Of a stretch of DNA of 64,000 bases, positions 18,042 through 26,159 are shown piece after piece. Every line of letters begins with the position of its first letter. The stretch's first letter is position 1. The stretch spans positions 831,501 to 895,500 of the forward strand of contig NZ_CP130831.1 of the NCBI RefSeq assembly GCF_030549525.1. The letters run 5' to 3'. The translations under genes were made by a program, and so were the position numbers. The notes beneath the pieces were generated by a model that did not search any database, had not been told where the DNA came from, and saw only the letters and a list, made by a program, of their open reading frames with translations. This DNA comes from Stenotrophomonas sp. 704A1 (lineage in GTDB: Bacteria > Pseudomonadota > Gammaproteobacteria > Xanthomonadales > Xanthomonadaceae).

Positions 18042-19004
18042 ATGATGCAAGAATCCCCGAACCTGCTGGTCTTTTCCGGCAACGCCAACAAACGCCTGGC
18101 GCAGAACATCTGCAAGGAACTGGGGGTCCGCCCGGGCAAGGCGCTGGTCTCGCACTTCTCCGATGGTGAAGTGCAGGTGGAAATCGAAGAGAACGTCCGC
18201 AAGCAGGACGTCTTCGTCATCCAGCCGACCTGCGCCCCGAGCGCTGAGAACCTGATGGAGCTGCTGGTGCTGATCGACGCGCTGAAGCGCGCATCGGTGG
18301 CCAGCGTGACCGCCGTGGTGCCGTACTTCGGCTACTCGCGCCAGGATCGCCGCATGCGTTCCTCGCGCGTGCCGATCACCGCCAAGCTGGCGGCGAAGAT
18401 GTTCAGCACCGCCGGCGCTGATCGCGTGCTGACCGTCGACCTGCACGCCGACCAGATCCAGGGCTTCTTCGATATTCCGGTGGACAACGTGTATGCGTCC
18501 CCGCTGCTGCTGGCCGACATCTGGCGCGCCTACGGCACCGAGAACCTGATCGTCGTTTCGCCGGACGTGGGCGGCGTGGTCCGCGCCCGTGCGGTGGCCA
18601 AGCGCCTGGATGACGCCGACCTGGCGATCATCGACAAGCGCCGCCCGCGCGCCAACGTCTCCACCGTGATGAACATCATCGGTGATGTCGAAGGCAAGAC
18701 CTGCGTGATGGTCGATGACATCGTCGACACCGCCGGCACCCTGTGCGCCGCTGCCGCTGCCCTGAAGGCGCGCGGTGCGCTCAAGGTCGCCGCCTACTGC
18801 ACCCACGCGGTGCTGTCGGGCCCGGCGGTGGACAACATCACCAATTCCCAGCTCGACGAGCTGGTGGTGACCGACACCATCCCGCTGAAGGACGCCGCGC
18901 GGGTGTGCAGCAAGATCCGCCAGTTGAGCGTGGCGGAAATGCTGGCCGAGACGATGCGCCGCATCGCCTTCGGTGAGTCGGTCAGCTCGCTGTACGTCGA
19001 CTGA
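18042..19004 (+). CDS. prs: Ribose-phosphate pyrophosphokinase
   Basis: 320 aa (or 319 from the second of two adjacent ATGs at 18045). It makes PRPP from ribose-5-phosphate and ATP for nucleotide, histidine and tryptophan synthesis. The flexible loop [21 protein letters not shown] and the metal-binding [12 protein letters not shown] are intact. The PRPP loop is [13 protein letters not shown]. The open frame extends back into the tRNA and is not used. The ~135 bases after tRNA-Gln probably hold its own promoter. Confidence 0.97.
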   Translation: MMQESPNLLVFSGNANKRLAQNICKELGVRPGKALVSHFSDGEVQVEIEENVRKQDVFVIQPTCAPSAENLMELLVLIDALKRASVASVTAVVPYFGYSRQDRRMRSSRVPITAKLAAKMFSTAGADRVLTVDLHADQIQGFFDIPVDNVYASPLLLADIWRAYGTENLIVVSPDVGGVVRARAVAKRLDDADLAIIDKRRPRANVSTVMNIIGDVEGKTCVMVDDIVDTAGTLCAAAAALKARGALKVAAYCTHAVLSGPAVDNITNSQLDELVVTDTIPLKDAARVCSKIRQLSVAEMLAETMRRIAFGESVSSLYVD

Positions 19005-19010
19005 GTTTTC

Positions 19011-19034
19011 GTCCCTGCCGGCAACGGCAGGGAC
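19011..19034 (+). terminator. Perfect hairpin downstream of prs
   Basis: GTCCCTGCCG (19011-19020), GCAA tetraloop, CGGCAGGGAC (19025-19034). A 10-bp stem with a GNRA loop and no T-run; it is a candidate partial terminator or processing signal between prs and rplY. Confidence 0.6.
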
Positions 19035-19111
19035 ACACCGGGCGCTTCTGGTCGCGGAAGTGCCTTCAACCGCCAAGCCGCAAGGCAAGGCAACAACCTG
19101 AGTAGTCGAAA

Positions 19112-19729
19112 ATGTCGAAGACCCATGAAATCAAGGTCACCAAGCGTGAACTGCAGCGTAAGGGTGCGAGCCGCCGCCTGCGTCACGCCGGTGTGATCCC
19201 GGCTATCGTGTACGGCGGCAACGCCGAGCCGGTCGCCATCAGCCTGGACCACAACGAAATCTGGCTGGCCCAGCAGAACGAGTGGTTCTATGCCTCGATC
19301 CTGGACCTGAACCTGGACGGCCAGGTGCAAAAGGTGCTGCTGCGTGACATCCAGCGCCATCCGTACAAGCAGCTGATCATGCACCTGGACTTCCTGCGCG
19401 TGAACGAGAACGAGAAGCTGACCGCTTCGGTTCCGCTGCACTTCATCAACGAAGACACCTCGGCCGCTGGCAAGGCTGCCGACGTCGTGGTCACCCACGA
19501 ACTGAAGGAAGTCACCATCAGCTGCCTGCCGAAGGACCTGCCGGAGTCGATCGAAGTCGACCTGGGCGAACTGAAGGCCGGCGACGTGGTCTACCTGTCG
19601 GACATCAAGCTGCCGAAGGGCGTGGAAATCCCGGCGCTGGCGCTGGGCAAGGACCACGACGACGCCATCGTCACTGCCAAGCACGGCAAGCAGGATGCTG
19701 CCGACGCTGAAGAAGCAGCGGCCGAGTAA
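19112..19729 (+). CDS. rplY: 50S ribosomal protein L25/general stress protein Ctc
   Basis: 205 aa, the long two-domain form. The N-terminal 5S rRNA-binding domain (KRELQRKGASRRLRHAGVIPAIVYG) is followed by the TL5/Ctc beta domain (FLRVNENEKLTASVPLHFINEDTSAAGKAADVVV). An acidic, alanine-rich tail ends it. E. coli L25 has only the first domain, whereas Xanthomonadaceae commonly encode this longer version. It stands between prs and pth, the usual order. Confidence 0.95.
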   Translation: MSKTHEIKVTKRELQRKGASRRLRHAGVIPAIVYGGNAEPVAISLDHNEIWLAQQNEWFYASILDLNLDGQVQKVLLRDIQRHPYKQLIMHLDFLRVNENEKLTASVPLHFINEDTSAAGKAADVVVTHELKEVTISCLPKDLPESIEVDLGELKAGDVVYLSDIKLPKGVEIPALALGKDHDDAIVTAKHGKQDAADAEEAAAE

Positions 19730-19737
19730 TACCCCGC

Positions 19738-19763
19738 GGCGCCTGTCCTTCGGGGCAGGCGCC
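19738..19763 (+). terminator. Strong UUCG hairpin between rplY and pth
   Basis: GGCGCCTGTCC (19738-19748), TTCG loop, GGGCAGGCGCC (19753-19763); eleven pairs with one G-U. No T-run follows and the pth start is only 17 bases away, so it may partly attenuate or protect mRNA ends instead of fully terminating. Confidence 0.65.
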
Positions 19764-19779
19764 GTATCTGGATGGAACG

Positions 19780-20358
19780 ATGGCAGGATTGCGACTGATC
19801 GTCGGTCTGGGCAACCCCGGATCGGAGCACGCCCGGACCCGGCACAATGCCGGGTTTCATTTCGTTGAGGCCCTGGCTGAAAAGGCCGGTGCGCGCTGGA
19901 ACGTGGACAGCAAGTTGTTCGGCGAGACCGCCAAGGTCGAGATCGCCGGGCAGACGGTGTGGCTGCTCAAGCCCGCCACCTTCATGAACCTCAGTGGCAA
20001 GTCGGTCACCGCCGCGCAGCGGTTCTGGAAGATCGAGCCGGAGGAAACCCTGCTGGCGCACGACGAGCTGGACCTGGCGCCCGGTGTGGCGCGGTTGAAG
20101 TTCGACGGTGGCCATGGCGGCCAGAACGGCCTGCGCGACACCATCCGCCTGCTCGGCCACGGCAAATTCCATCGCCTGCGCGTGGGCATCGGCCATCCCG
20201 GCCACAAGGACCGCGTGGTGGGCTGGGTGCTCGGCCGCCCGTCAAAGGACGACGACGTGCTGATCGCGCGCGCCATCGATGATGCGATCGACGTGATGCC
20301 GCTGGCGGTGCAGGGCGATTTCAGCGAAGCGATGAAGCGGCTGCATACCCCGAAGTAG
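19780..20358 (+). CDS. pth: Peptidyl-tRNA hydrolase
   Basis: 192 aa. It frees tRNA from peptidyl-tRNA that drops off the ribosome. The N-terminal LIVGLGNPGSEHARTRHNAGF contains the catalytic histidine (H22, equal to H20 in E. coli). Also visible are LLKPATFMNLSGKSV, the aspartate in LLAHDELDLAPG, and GGHGGQNGLRD. KDRVVGWVLGRPSKDD closes the catalytic core. A SMAG element follows before ychF. Confidence 0.96.
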   Translation: MAGLRLIVGLGNPGSEHARTRHNAGFHFVEALAEKAGARWNVDSKLFGETAKVEIAGQTVWLLKPATFMNLSGKSVTAAQRFWKIEPEETLLAHDELDLAPGVARLKFDGGHGGQNGLRDTIRLLGHGKFHRLRVGIGHPGHKDRVVGWVLGRPSKDDDVLIARAIDDAIDVMPLAVQGDFSEAMKRLHTPK

Positions 20359-20366
20359 CCGTTCCG

Positions 20367-20392
20367 GTAGCGACCGACCGTTGGTCGGTGCG
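20367..20392 (+). repeat. SMAG element, ACCGACCG subtype
   Basis: GTAG at 20367-20370 is followed by the palindrome ACCGACCG-TT-GGTCGGT. This is a different stem sequence from the GCCGGGC type elsewhere in the window but has the same GTAG head. It lies between pth and ychF. Confidence 0.7.
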
Positions 20393-20463
20393 GAGAATGA
20401 TTGGCAAAGCAGCGACCATGCCGCTGTTTCCCCAATCACTTTCACCCCAGAGAGCTGTCAAAC

Positions 20464-21555
20464 ATGGGTATCAAATGCGGCATCGTCGGCCTGCCCAACG
20501 TCGGCAAGTCGACCCTGTTCAACGCGCTGACCAAGGCGGGCATCGCTGCGGCCAACTTCCCGTTCTGCACCATCGAGCCGAACGTCGGCATCGTGCCGGT
20601 GCCGGATCCGCGCCTGAACGAGCTGGCAGCGATCATCAACCCGCAGAAGGTCATCCCGACCGCGGTCGAGTTCGTCGACATCGCCGGCCTGGTGGCCGGT
20701 GCCGCCAGCGGTGAAGGCCTGGGCAACAAGTTCCTGGCGCACATCCGCGAAGTCGATGCGATCACCCACGTGGTGCGCTGCTTCGAGAACGCCGACGTCA
20801 TCCACGTCAACAACAAGGTCGACCCGATCTCGGACATCGACACCATCGATACCGAACTGGCGCTGGCCGACCTGGACAGCGTCGAGAAGGCACTGAACCG
20901 CGCCGAGCGCGCGGCCAAGGGTGGCGACAAGGACGCAGCGGCACGCAAGCCGGTGCTGGCCAAGCTGCAGGCCGCGCTGGCCGACGGCAAGGCAGGCCGT
21001 TCTGCCGGCCTGGACGAGGAAGAGAAGGCGCTGGTGCGCGATCTGTTCCTGCTGACCCTGAAGCCGGTGATGTACATCGCCAACGTGCTGGAAGACGGCT
21101 TCGAGAACAACCCGCACCTGGACGCCGTGCGTGCCCGTGCCGCCGAAGAAGGCGCGCAGGTGGTGCCGGTGTCGGCGGCGATCGAAGAAGAGCTGTCGCA
21201 GCTCGATGACGAGGACCGCGATACCTTCCTGGCCGACCTCGGCCTGACCGAGCCGGGCCTGAACCGCGTGATCAACGCGGCCTACAGCCTGCTCGGCCTG
21301 CAGACCTACTTCACCGCCGGCGTCAAGGAAGTCCGCGCGTGGACCGTGCGCAAGGGCGCCACTGCGCCGCAGGCGGCCGCAGTCATCCACACCGACTTCG
21401 AGAAGGGCTTCATCCGCGCCGAGACCATCGCGTATGACGACTTCATCAAGTACAAGGGCGAAGCCGGCGCGAAGGAAGCCGGTCGCCTGCGCCTGGAAGG
21501 CAAGGAATACCGCGTGCAGGAAGGCGACGTGCTGCACTTCCGCTTCAACGTCTGA
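20464..21555 (+). CDS. ychF: Redox-regulated ATPase YchF (Obg-like)
   Basis: 363 aa from the ATG at 20464. A TRAFAC-class P-loop protein that prefers ATP and binds ribosomes. G1 is [18 protein letters not shown]2/G3 include [12 protein letters not shown] and [22 protein letters not shown], and the altered G4 is the NVLED type typical of this family. A coiled-coil insertion and a C-terminal TGS domain ([15 protein letters not shown]...[10 protein letters not shown]) follow. The pth-ychF pair is conserved. A hairpin terminator follows. Confidence 0.96.
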   Translation: MGIKCGIVGLPNVGKSTLFNALTKAGIAAANFPFCTIEPNVGIVPVPDPRLNELAAIINPQKVIPTAVEFVDIAGLVAGAASGEGLGNKFLAHIREVDAITHVVRCFENADVIHVNNKVDPISDIDTIDTELALADLDSVEKALNRAERAAKGGDKDAAARKPVLAKLQAALADGKAGRSAGLDEEEKALVRDLFLLTLKPVMYIANVLEDGFENNPHLDAVRARAAEEGAQVVPVSAAIEEELSQLDDEDRDTFLADLGLTEPGLNRVINAAYSLLGLQTYFTAGVKEVRAWTVRKGATAPQAAAVIHTDFEKGFIRAETIAYDDFIKYKGEAGAKEAGRLRLEGKEYRVQEGDVLHFRFNV

Positions 21556-21580
21556 TCCCGCCGCAACGGATCGACCCCGG

Positions 21581-21603
21581 ACGCCCCGCCCTGAGCGGGG
21601 CGT
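21581..21603 (+). terminator. ychF terminator hairpin
   Basis: ACGCCCCGC (21581-21589), CCTGA loop, GCGGGGCGT (21595-21603), followed by TCGCGTG. Strong 9-bp stem 26 bases after the stop; T-run poor. Confidence 0.65.
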
Positions 21604-21618
21604 TCGCGTGTGTGGCGA

Positions 21619-22002
21619 TGGACAAAAAAACACCACGCTGCGAAACGCTTGCAGGGTGATGCTCGCCGCCACTTGTCCACAGCAAACTCCCATCGCTTTC
21701 CACGCCGGATGTGGAAAACCGGTGCAACGGTGCAGTGCAGACGCTGAGGGCGTGGGGCGCGGCCCGCGGATCTGTACCCGGTTGCGTGCTGGACAAAAAT
21801 TCACCACGCGCCGAAGCGCCTGCGGCACAGGGTTCGCGGCCACTTGTCCACATCAAATCCCAACCACTCTCCACGTGCGGTGTGGAGAACTCCCGGGCAC
21901 CGTGGACAAAAAAGCACCATGCCCGGAAACCGTTGCAGCACGGTGTTCGCGGGCACTTGTCCACACCAAACCCCCATCGCTTTCCACGTCCTGTGTGGAA
22001 AA
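21619..22002. repeat. Array of three 100-bp structured repeats with TTGTCCACA motifs
   Basis: Units occupy 21619-21718, 21790-21889 and 21903-22002. Each starts with TGGACAAAAA and has TTGTCCACA exactly 54 bases later (21673, 21844, 21957). TTTCCAC or TCTCCAC comes 24 bases after that (21697, 21868, 21981), and the matching GTGGAAA or GTGGAGA comes 14 bases after that (21711, 21882, 21995). Sequence between these anchors drifts, but every spacing is constant. The T/C change in unit 2 is compensated on both arms (TCTCCAC/GTGGAGA). No protein frame is shared by all units, because the last two starts are 113 bases apart. The region fills the gap between ychF and the autotransporter gene. Confidence 0.85.
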
Positions 22003-22037
22003 GCGGCCCGGCATTCCCTTGCCGGGCGCCGTCCGCA

Positions 22038-25000
22038 TCACCAGCGGTACGAAAGGCCCAGCTGGCCACTGACATCGTGGAAGCCCATGCCGCCGCTCTG
22101 CCGGCTGAGCTGGCCCCAGCCGCGCCAGCCACCGGACAGGTTCACCTGCACGCCGGCCGCAGCTTCGTAGATGTCGCGCGGCAGTTGCCGGCGCAGGCGT
22201 TCACCGTCCACGGCGATGGCGGCCTCGTTGCCACCGGACCACCAGTTCACTGCCACGAACGGCTGTACCTGGCCCTGTTGCTGCGTCAGCGAACGGCTGT
22301 AGAGGCGTACGCCCAGGCGCGTGGTGGTGCTGTCCTTGTCGCGGCTTTCGACCACGGTGCCGTTGGCCTCGACCACGCGGTCGGCGTCGTAGCGACCGTG
22401 GATCACCTGCAGCTGCGGTTCCAGATAGAGTGCGTGCTGCGCGGTGTGACGCAGGGGCAGCACGTATCCGGCCTCGGCCGAACCGGTCCAGCTGCGCGAG
22501 CGGTAGCGCTCCTTCTGCAGGCCCTCGCCCTGCACGTTGTTGCGGAAGCGGCCGTACTGCAGCCAGCCATCCACATAGGCACCACGTTCCATCCGGGCAT
22601 CCTGCAGCCAGGTCGCATACAGGCCCAGGCTGGTGCCCTCGACCACACCGTGTGCGCGGTAGCTGGTCACCTGCGAGCGGCTGTCGCTGCGCGCGCGGCC
22701 CTGGCCGACCATCACACCGGCCTGCAGCTGGCCGCCCGGATTGGCGCTGAAGCGACGGCCGACACCCAGCAGCACGCTGTTGGCTTCACTGTCCACCTGC
22801 ACCTGTGCGCCGCGGCTGTCCGGCTGGCGGCTGCGCACGTGTGCCCAGGCAATGGCATCACCGCCTTCATCGTTGCTGCCCGCCGGGTCGCCGGCGCGGT
22901 CGTACAGGCTGTGCCGGAACATGCCCAACGCAGTGCTCTGGTTGGCCTGGTACACAGCCGGCTCCGGTCGTTCCACGCGTGGCGGTGCCGGCGGCAACGG
23001 GTCAACGGGCGGATCGACCGGGGGATCGACCGGCGGGTCCACCGGCGGCAGCGGCGGGTTCGGCGGGTCGATCGGCGGGTCGACCGGCGGATCGGGCGGG
23101 TTCGGCGGATCCACCGGCGGTACGTACTCCGAGCGCAGGTACCAGTTGCCGTCGTCCGGACTGGAGACGCCGCCCTTGAACAGGAAGTAGTCATAGGCGC
23201 CGGCCACCGCGCGCCCCTGCAGGCTGAAGGTGGCATCGGACTGGCCGGCCACGCTGATCAGGCGGATGCCTTCGCTGGTCAATGCGCCGGCGCCACCGGC
23301 ATTGCGCACGCTGACGCTGGCGTTGCCACGGCTGTCGCCCTGGATCACCAGCTGGTCACCGCGCGAGGCATCATCGCCGAGCGCGCGGTTGAATACCCAG
23401 CTGCCGCCGTTGCCGACGTAGTCACCGGTGACGGTCAGGGTCTTGAAGTCGTCCGCCGTGGGCGCGACGAAGGCGATGGTGCCGGCATGGTCCAGCGTGC
23501 CAACGCTGGAATCGCCGCGCACGTTCCACTGGCTGCCGCCATCCAGCGCCAGTGTCGCCACCTGGTATCCCGAGTCAGCGCGCAGCGCACCGGTGAACAG
23601 GGTGCCGTTGCGAAGGTTCATCTGCACGTTGGCGGTCGCACTGTCGACCACCACGTCGCCGCTCAGGCGGCTGTTGTCGGCGGTGAACAGGATGTCGGAC
23701 GTGGCAACCGAACTTCCGTCGGTGAACACGGTATCGCTGACCCGCAGCAGGCGGCCACCCTCCAGAGTGCCGGCCTGGCGCGCGACGACGTCGCTGTTGT
23801 TGAAGGTCAGCTCGTGGTTGCTGCCCTGCAGCCAAACGGCCGGACCGTCTTCGGTCTGCAGCTGGCTGTTGTTGAACACCAGGCGGTCCCAGTACGGACC
23901 GAATACGGTGATGTAGGAGCGGTAGGCACCGGAGTTCGCGCCCTGCGCATGGATGTGCAGGTTGTCGGCGCTGAGCCTGGCGGTGTTCATCTGCACGATG
24001 CCGAACGAGGAACTGCCCAGCGTGGTGATCGAGCCGCCGTCCAGCTGTGCATCGGCCGTACTGCCGCCCAGGAATACGCCGCCACCACCGTTGCCGTAGG
24101 TGCTGATGTCCAGGTCCCTGGCGCGGATGCGCGAGTAGGGCGTTGGCGGATTGCTGCCCGAGGCGCGCAGGCCATACACCCCGTCGCCGTGGGTATCGAT
24201 GCTGCCACCGCTGATCGTTGCGGTGCCGCCCCAGACGTCCAGTCCGTGGCCGTAGCCGTTGTCGCCGTACGTGCTGATCCTGGTATCGGTCAGGTCGGCC
24301 AGCGAGTCCGCGCCGGACAGCCAGATGCCGGAAAAACCATCGCGCACGGTGAAGTGGGCGCCGTTGGCGGTCAGCTGGCCCCAGCTGTTGACGTTGACCG
24401 CGTAGCCGCCGACGGTCTCGAAGCGGCCGCCGGTGATGTCGGCGCTGGAGTACACCTTGTTCGCACTGTTGCCGAGCAGGCGGACGCTGCCGCCGTTGCT
24501 GCTGGCGCTGCCGCCCACGGTGCGCAGGGTGCCGCCGTTGCCGATGTCGAAGTAGCCGTTGACCACGTCCACATCGCGCAGCGAGAGCACGCTGTCCGCG
24601 CCACTGGACGACAGGCGCCCGCTGTTGCCGCTGGTCGCTTCGGCGAAGGTCATCGTCAGCGATTCCAGCGACAGCAGCGCACCGCCTTCCGCGTACGCCG
24701 TGCTGTTGGCGCCATTGCTGATGGTGGTTCGGGCGACATGCAGTTCGCTGCCACGCCCGGTGGCATACAGCGCATGCCCGCCGCTGCTCACGCTGCCGCC
24801 CTGCAGCCAGATCCTGCCACCGCCGGTGGCATTAACCGTGCCGTAGCCGGAGACGTTCCGGTAGGCGTCGATGACCAGACCGTTGGCGTGGATCTCGCTG
24901 CCGGTACCCGTGGCGTTCAACGCATAGGCGACGTTGGCGCTGCCATTGCCGAGCTGGAGGTGACCACCCTCGATCAGCACGCTGCCCCCTGCGGAGGCCT

Positions 25001-25289
25001 GCACGCCGCTGCCCCCGCCAGTGATCTCGATGCGGCTGCCATCGATGAAGGCAGTGCTGCCGACGCCGTTCACGTCCAGCGCGAAACCGCTGCCGGCATG
25101 CTGCAGCGTATCGGAGGCATCGAGCTGCAGGGAGCCGCCATCGACGACCTTCAGCGGCCCCTGCAGTTCGCCCGCGTGGGCCGGCAATACGGCCCACAGC
25201 GCACTGGCGAGCAGGCTGGGAATCAGGGGATGGCGCGCCACGCGCGCGCAGGCAGGCTCACGGCGGCGCCGTGGGGGGGAGGCGTTCAT
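22038..25289 (-). CDS. Autotransporter adhesin (type Va) with beta-helical passenger
   Basis: 1083 aa from the ATG at 25289, with AGGAAT upstream. A long basic N-terminus and signal peptide (SLLASALWAVLPAHAGE) lead into a passenger rich in Gly/Ser/Asn/Asp with repeated short strands (GSGVQASAGGSVLIEGGHLQL; SGGHALYATGRGSELHV), the look of a right-handed beta-helix of the pertactin class. A proline-aspartate linker of PPVDPP-type repeats (about residues 723-769) precedes the outer-membrane barrel. The barrel ends in GLSYRW with the terminal aromatic residue needed for BAM recognition. No protease or lipase motif is seen, so adhesion or biofilm formation is inferred. It is the last gene of the signalling locus. 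Confidence 0.9.
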   Translation of the reverse strand: MNASPPRRRREPACARVARHPLIPSLLASALWAVLPAHAGELQGPLKVVDGGSLQLDASDTLQHAGSGFALDVNGVGSTAFIDGSRIEITGGGSGVQASAGGSVLIEGGHLQLGNGSANVAYALNATGTGSEIHANGLVIDAYRNVSGYGTVNATGGGRIWLQGGSVSSGGHALYATGRGSELHVARTTISNGANSTAYAEGGALLSLESLTMTFAEATSGNSGRLSSSGADSVLSLRDVDVVNGYFDIGNGGTLRTVGGSASSNGGSVRLLGNSANKVYSSADITGGRFETVGGYAVNVNSWGQLTANGAHFTVRDGFSGIWLSGADSLADLTDTRISTYGDNGYGHGLDVWGGTATISGGSIDTHGDGVYGLRASGSNPPTPYSRIRARDLDISTYGNGGGGVFLGGSTADAQLDGGSITTLGSSSFGIVQMNTARLSADNLHIHAQGANSGAYRSYITVFGPYWDRLVFNNSQLQTEDGPAVWLQGSNHELTFNNSDVVARQAGTLEGGRLLRVSDTVFTDGSSVATSDILFTADNSRLSGDVVVDSATANVQMNLRNGTLFTGALRADSGYQVATLALDGGSQWNVRGDSSVGTLDHAGTIAFVAPTADDFKTLTVTGDYVGNGGSWVFNRALGDDASRGDQLVIQGDSRGNASVSVRNAGGAGALTSEGIRLISVAGQSDATFSLQGRAVAGAYDYFLFKGGVSSPDDGNWYLRSEYVPPVDPPNPPDPPVDPPIDPPNPPLPPVDPPVDPPVDPPVDPLPPAPPRVERPEPAVYQANQSTALGMFRHSLYDRAGDPAGSNDEGGDAIAWAHVRSRQPDSRGAQVQVDSEANSVLLGVGRRFSANPGGQLQAGVMVGQGRARSDSRSQVTSYRAHGVVEGTSLGLYATWLQDARMERGAYVDGWLQYGRFRNNVQGEGLQKERYRSRSWTGSAEAGYVLPLRHTAQHALYLEPQLQVIHGRYDADRVVEANGTVVESRDKDSTTTRLGVRLYSRSLTQQQGQVQPFVAVNWWSGGNEAAIAVDGERLRRQLPRDIYEAAAGVQVNLSGGWRGWGQLSRQSGGMGFHDVSGQLGLSYRW

Positions 25290-25517
25290 GCTGGTGGATT
25301 CCTGTGGCAGGGCGCAGCACGGCTGCGCGATCTGACGCGGCGGAGCCGCATCGCTGCGGAACACCCCGTGATGACCGCTTCTGGCGTCATCGGGTGTCCG
25401 TCCCACCACGGCTGCGCGGCGACCGTTGACAGGCGCACCGTGGGGGGTGCGTCCAGACTAGAAATCAGCCCCGTCCTATGGAATCAGACGGTTCCTAAAG
25501 CAGGGGGCAGGCCGTAC
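25290..25517 (-). promoter_or_regulatory. Autotransporter upstream region
   Basis: 228 bases between the response-regulator stop and the autotransporter start. It holds two copies of the 21-bp motif (25461-25500, annotated separately) and, directly beside them on the minus strand, a TAGTCT hexamer (25455-25460) that could be the -10. If so, the leader would be about 160 bases long. No ORF is evident. Confidence 0.5.
25461..25500 (-). promoter_or_regulatory. Tandem regulator-binding motif, two copies
   Basis: On the plus strand, GAAATCAGCCCCGTCCTATGG (25461-25481, split here: GAAATCAG, CC, CCG, TCCTA) and GGAATCAG-ACGGT-TCCTAAAG (25480-25500). Both follow GRAATCAG, M, C, three free bases, then TCCTA, and start 19 bases apart. 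The same motif occurs once before the hybrid kinase gene at 33464. Read on the minus strand the core is TAGGA, reminiscent of NarL/RcsB/BvgA-class half-sites. The LuxR-type regulator encoded just upstream is the obvious candidate ligand; that is inference. Confidence 0.6.
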
Positions 25518-26159
25518 TCACCCGAACAGAGAGGCCTGCAGGCAGTACTCGATCAGGGCCTGGTCGCTGTCCACGCCCAGTTTGCGCATCGCGCTGATCT
25601 TCTGCGTACTGACGGTCTTGGTGCTGCGCTGCAGCTGGCGGGCGATATCACCCACGCTCATGCCGCCGGTGAACAGCCGGATCACCTCCAGCTCCCGGGG
25701 CGACAGCCGTTCGAGCACCGCCGCGGCATCGGCGGGTGCGGCGGCGGCCACCGGCATCAGCCCGGCAGGCCGGTAGGTGCGATCGGCCAGCACCGTGCGC
25801 AGGGCCTGCACCAGGCTGCCCAAGCCGTGGCTCTTGAGCACCACGCCACCGGCCCCTGCGGCATACATCGCCGCCACCAGTGACGGGTTGGACACCATCG
25901 TCAGGACCAGCAGGGGGGTGTCGGGAAAACTGCGGTGCAGGAACGAGATCAGCTTGATGCCATCGCCGAAGCTGTCACCGCCGGGCATGCTGTAGTCGGT
26001 GATCACCGCGTGCGGCCGGGTGCTGGCCATCAGCTCGACCAGGGTTGCCGGATCTGCGGCCTCGCCGACGATCTCAAGGTCCAGCTCGCCGGCCAGCACA
26101 TCGCGGATGCCGGCAAGCACGATCGGATGGTCATCAGCGATGAGGATGCGGGTGGTCAT
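25518..26159 (-). CDS. LuxR/NarL-family response regulator
   Basis: 213 aa. The receiver domain has the acidic pair at residues 9-10 (ILIADDHPIV), the phospho-acceptor Asp55 in VITDYSMPGGD, and the lysine in GGVVLKSHG. The LuxR-type helix-turn-helix is at about residues 148-205 (LSPRELEVIRLFTGGMSVGDIARQL followed by STKTVSTQKISAMRKLGV). The layout and wording resemble RcsB, EvgA, BvgA and RocA-type regulators, which act with Hpt-containing hybrid kinases. It overlaps the upstream kinase gene by four bases, so the two are cotranslated and are probably cognate partners. Confidence 0.93.
   Translation of the reverse strand: MTTRILIADDHPIVLAGIRDVLAGELDLEIVGEAADPATLVELMASTRPHAVITDYSMPGGDSFGDGIKLISFLHRSFPDTPLLVLTMVSNPSLVAAMYAAGAGGVVLKSHGLGSLVQALRTVLADRTYRPAGLMPVAAAAPADAAAVLERLSPRELEVIRLFTGGMSVGDIARQLQRSTKTVSTQKISAMRKLGVDSDQALIEYCLQASLFG

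Noticed and set aside
21619..22002. Repeat array as replication origin or CRISPR
   Set aside because: No dnaA, dnaN, gyrB or parAB neighbours and no AT-rich unwinding region, so not oriC on present evidence. Units are 100 bp, internally structured and unevenly spaced, and there are no cas genes, so not CRISPR.
21545..22132. A 195-codon minus-strand frame through the three 100-bp repeats
   Set aside because: Repeat units are 171 and 113 bases apart, so the second spacing breaks the frame and the repeats are not read alike. No ribosome-binding site or family similarity was seen.
25426..25431. TTGACA as a promoter on the plus strand before the response regulator
   Set aside because: It points into the antisense of the regulator gene and has no -10 at proper spacing.
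21711..25883. A 1390-codon plus-strand frame across the repeat array and autotransporter
   Set aside because: It is the antisense of the autotransporter gene, which has a signal peptide, linker and barrel; the plus frame has none of these.
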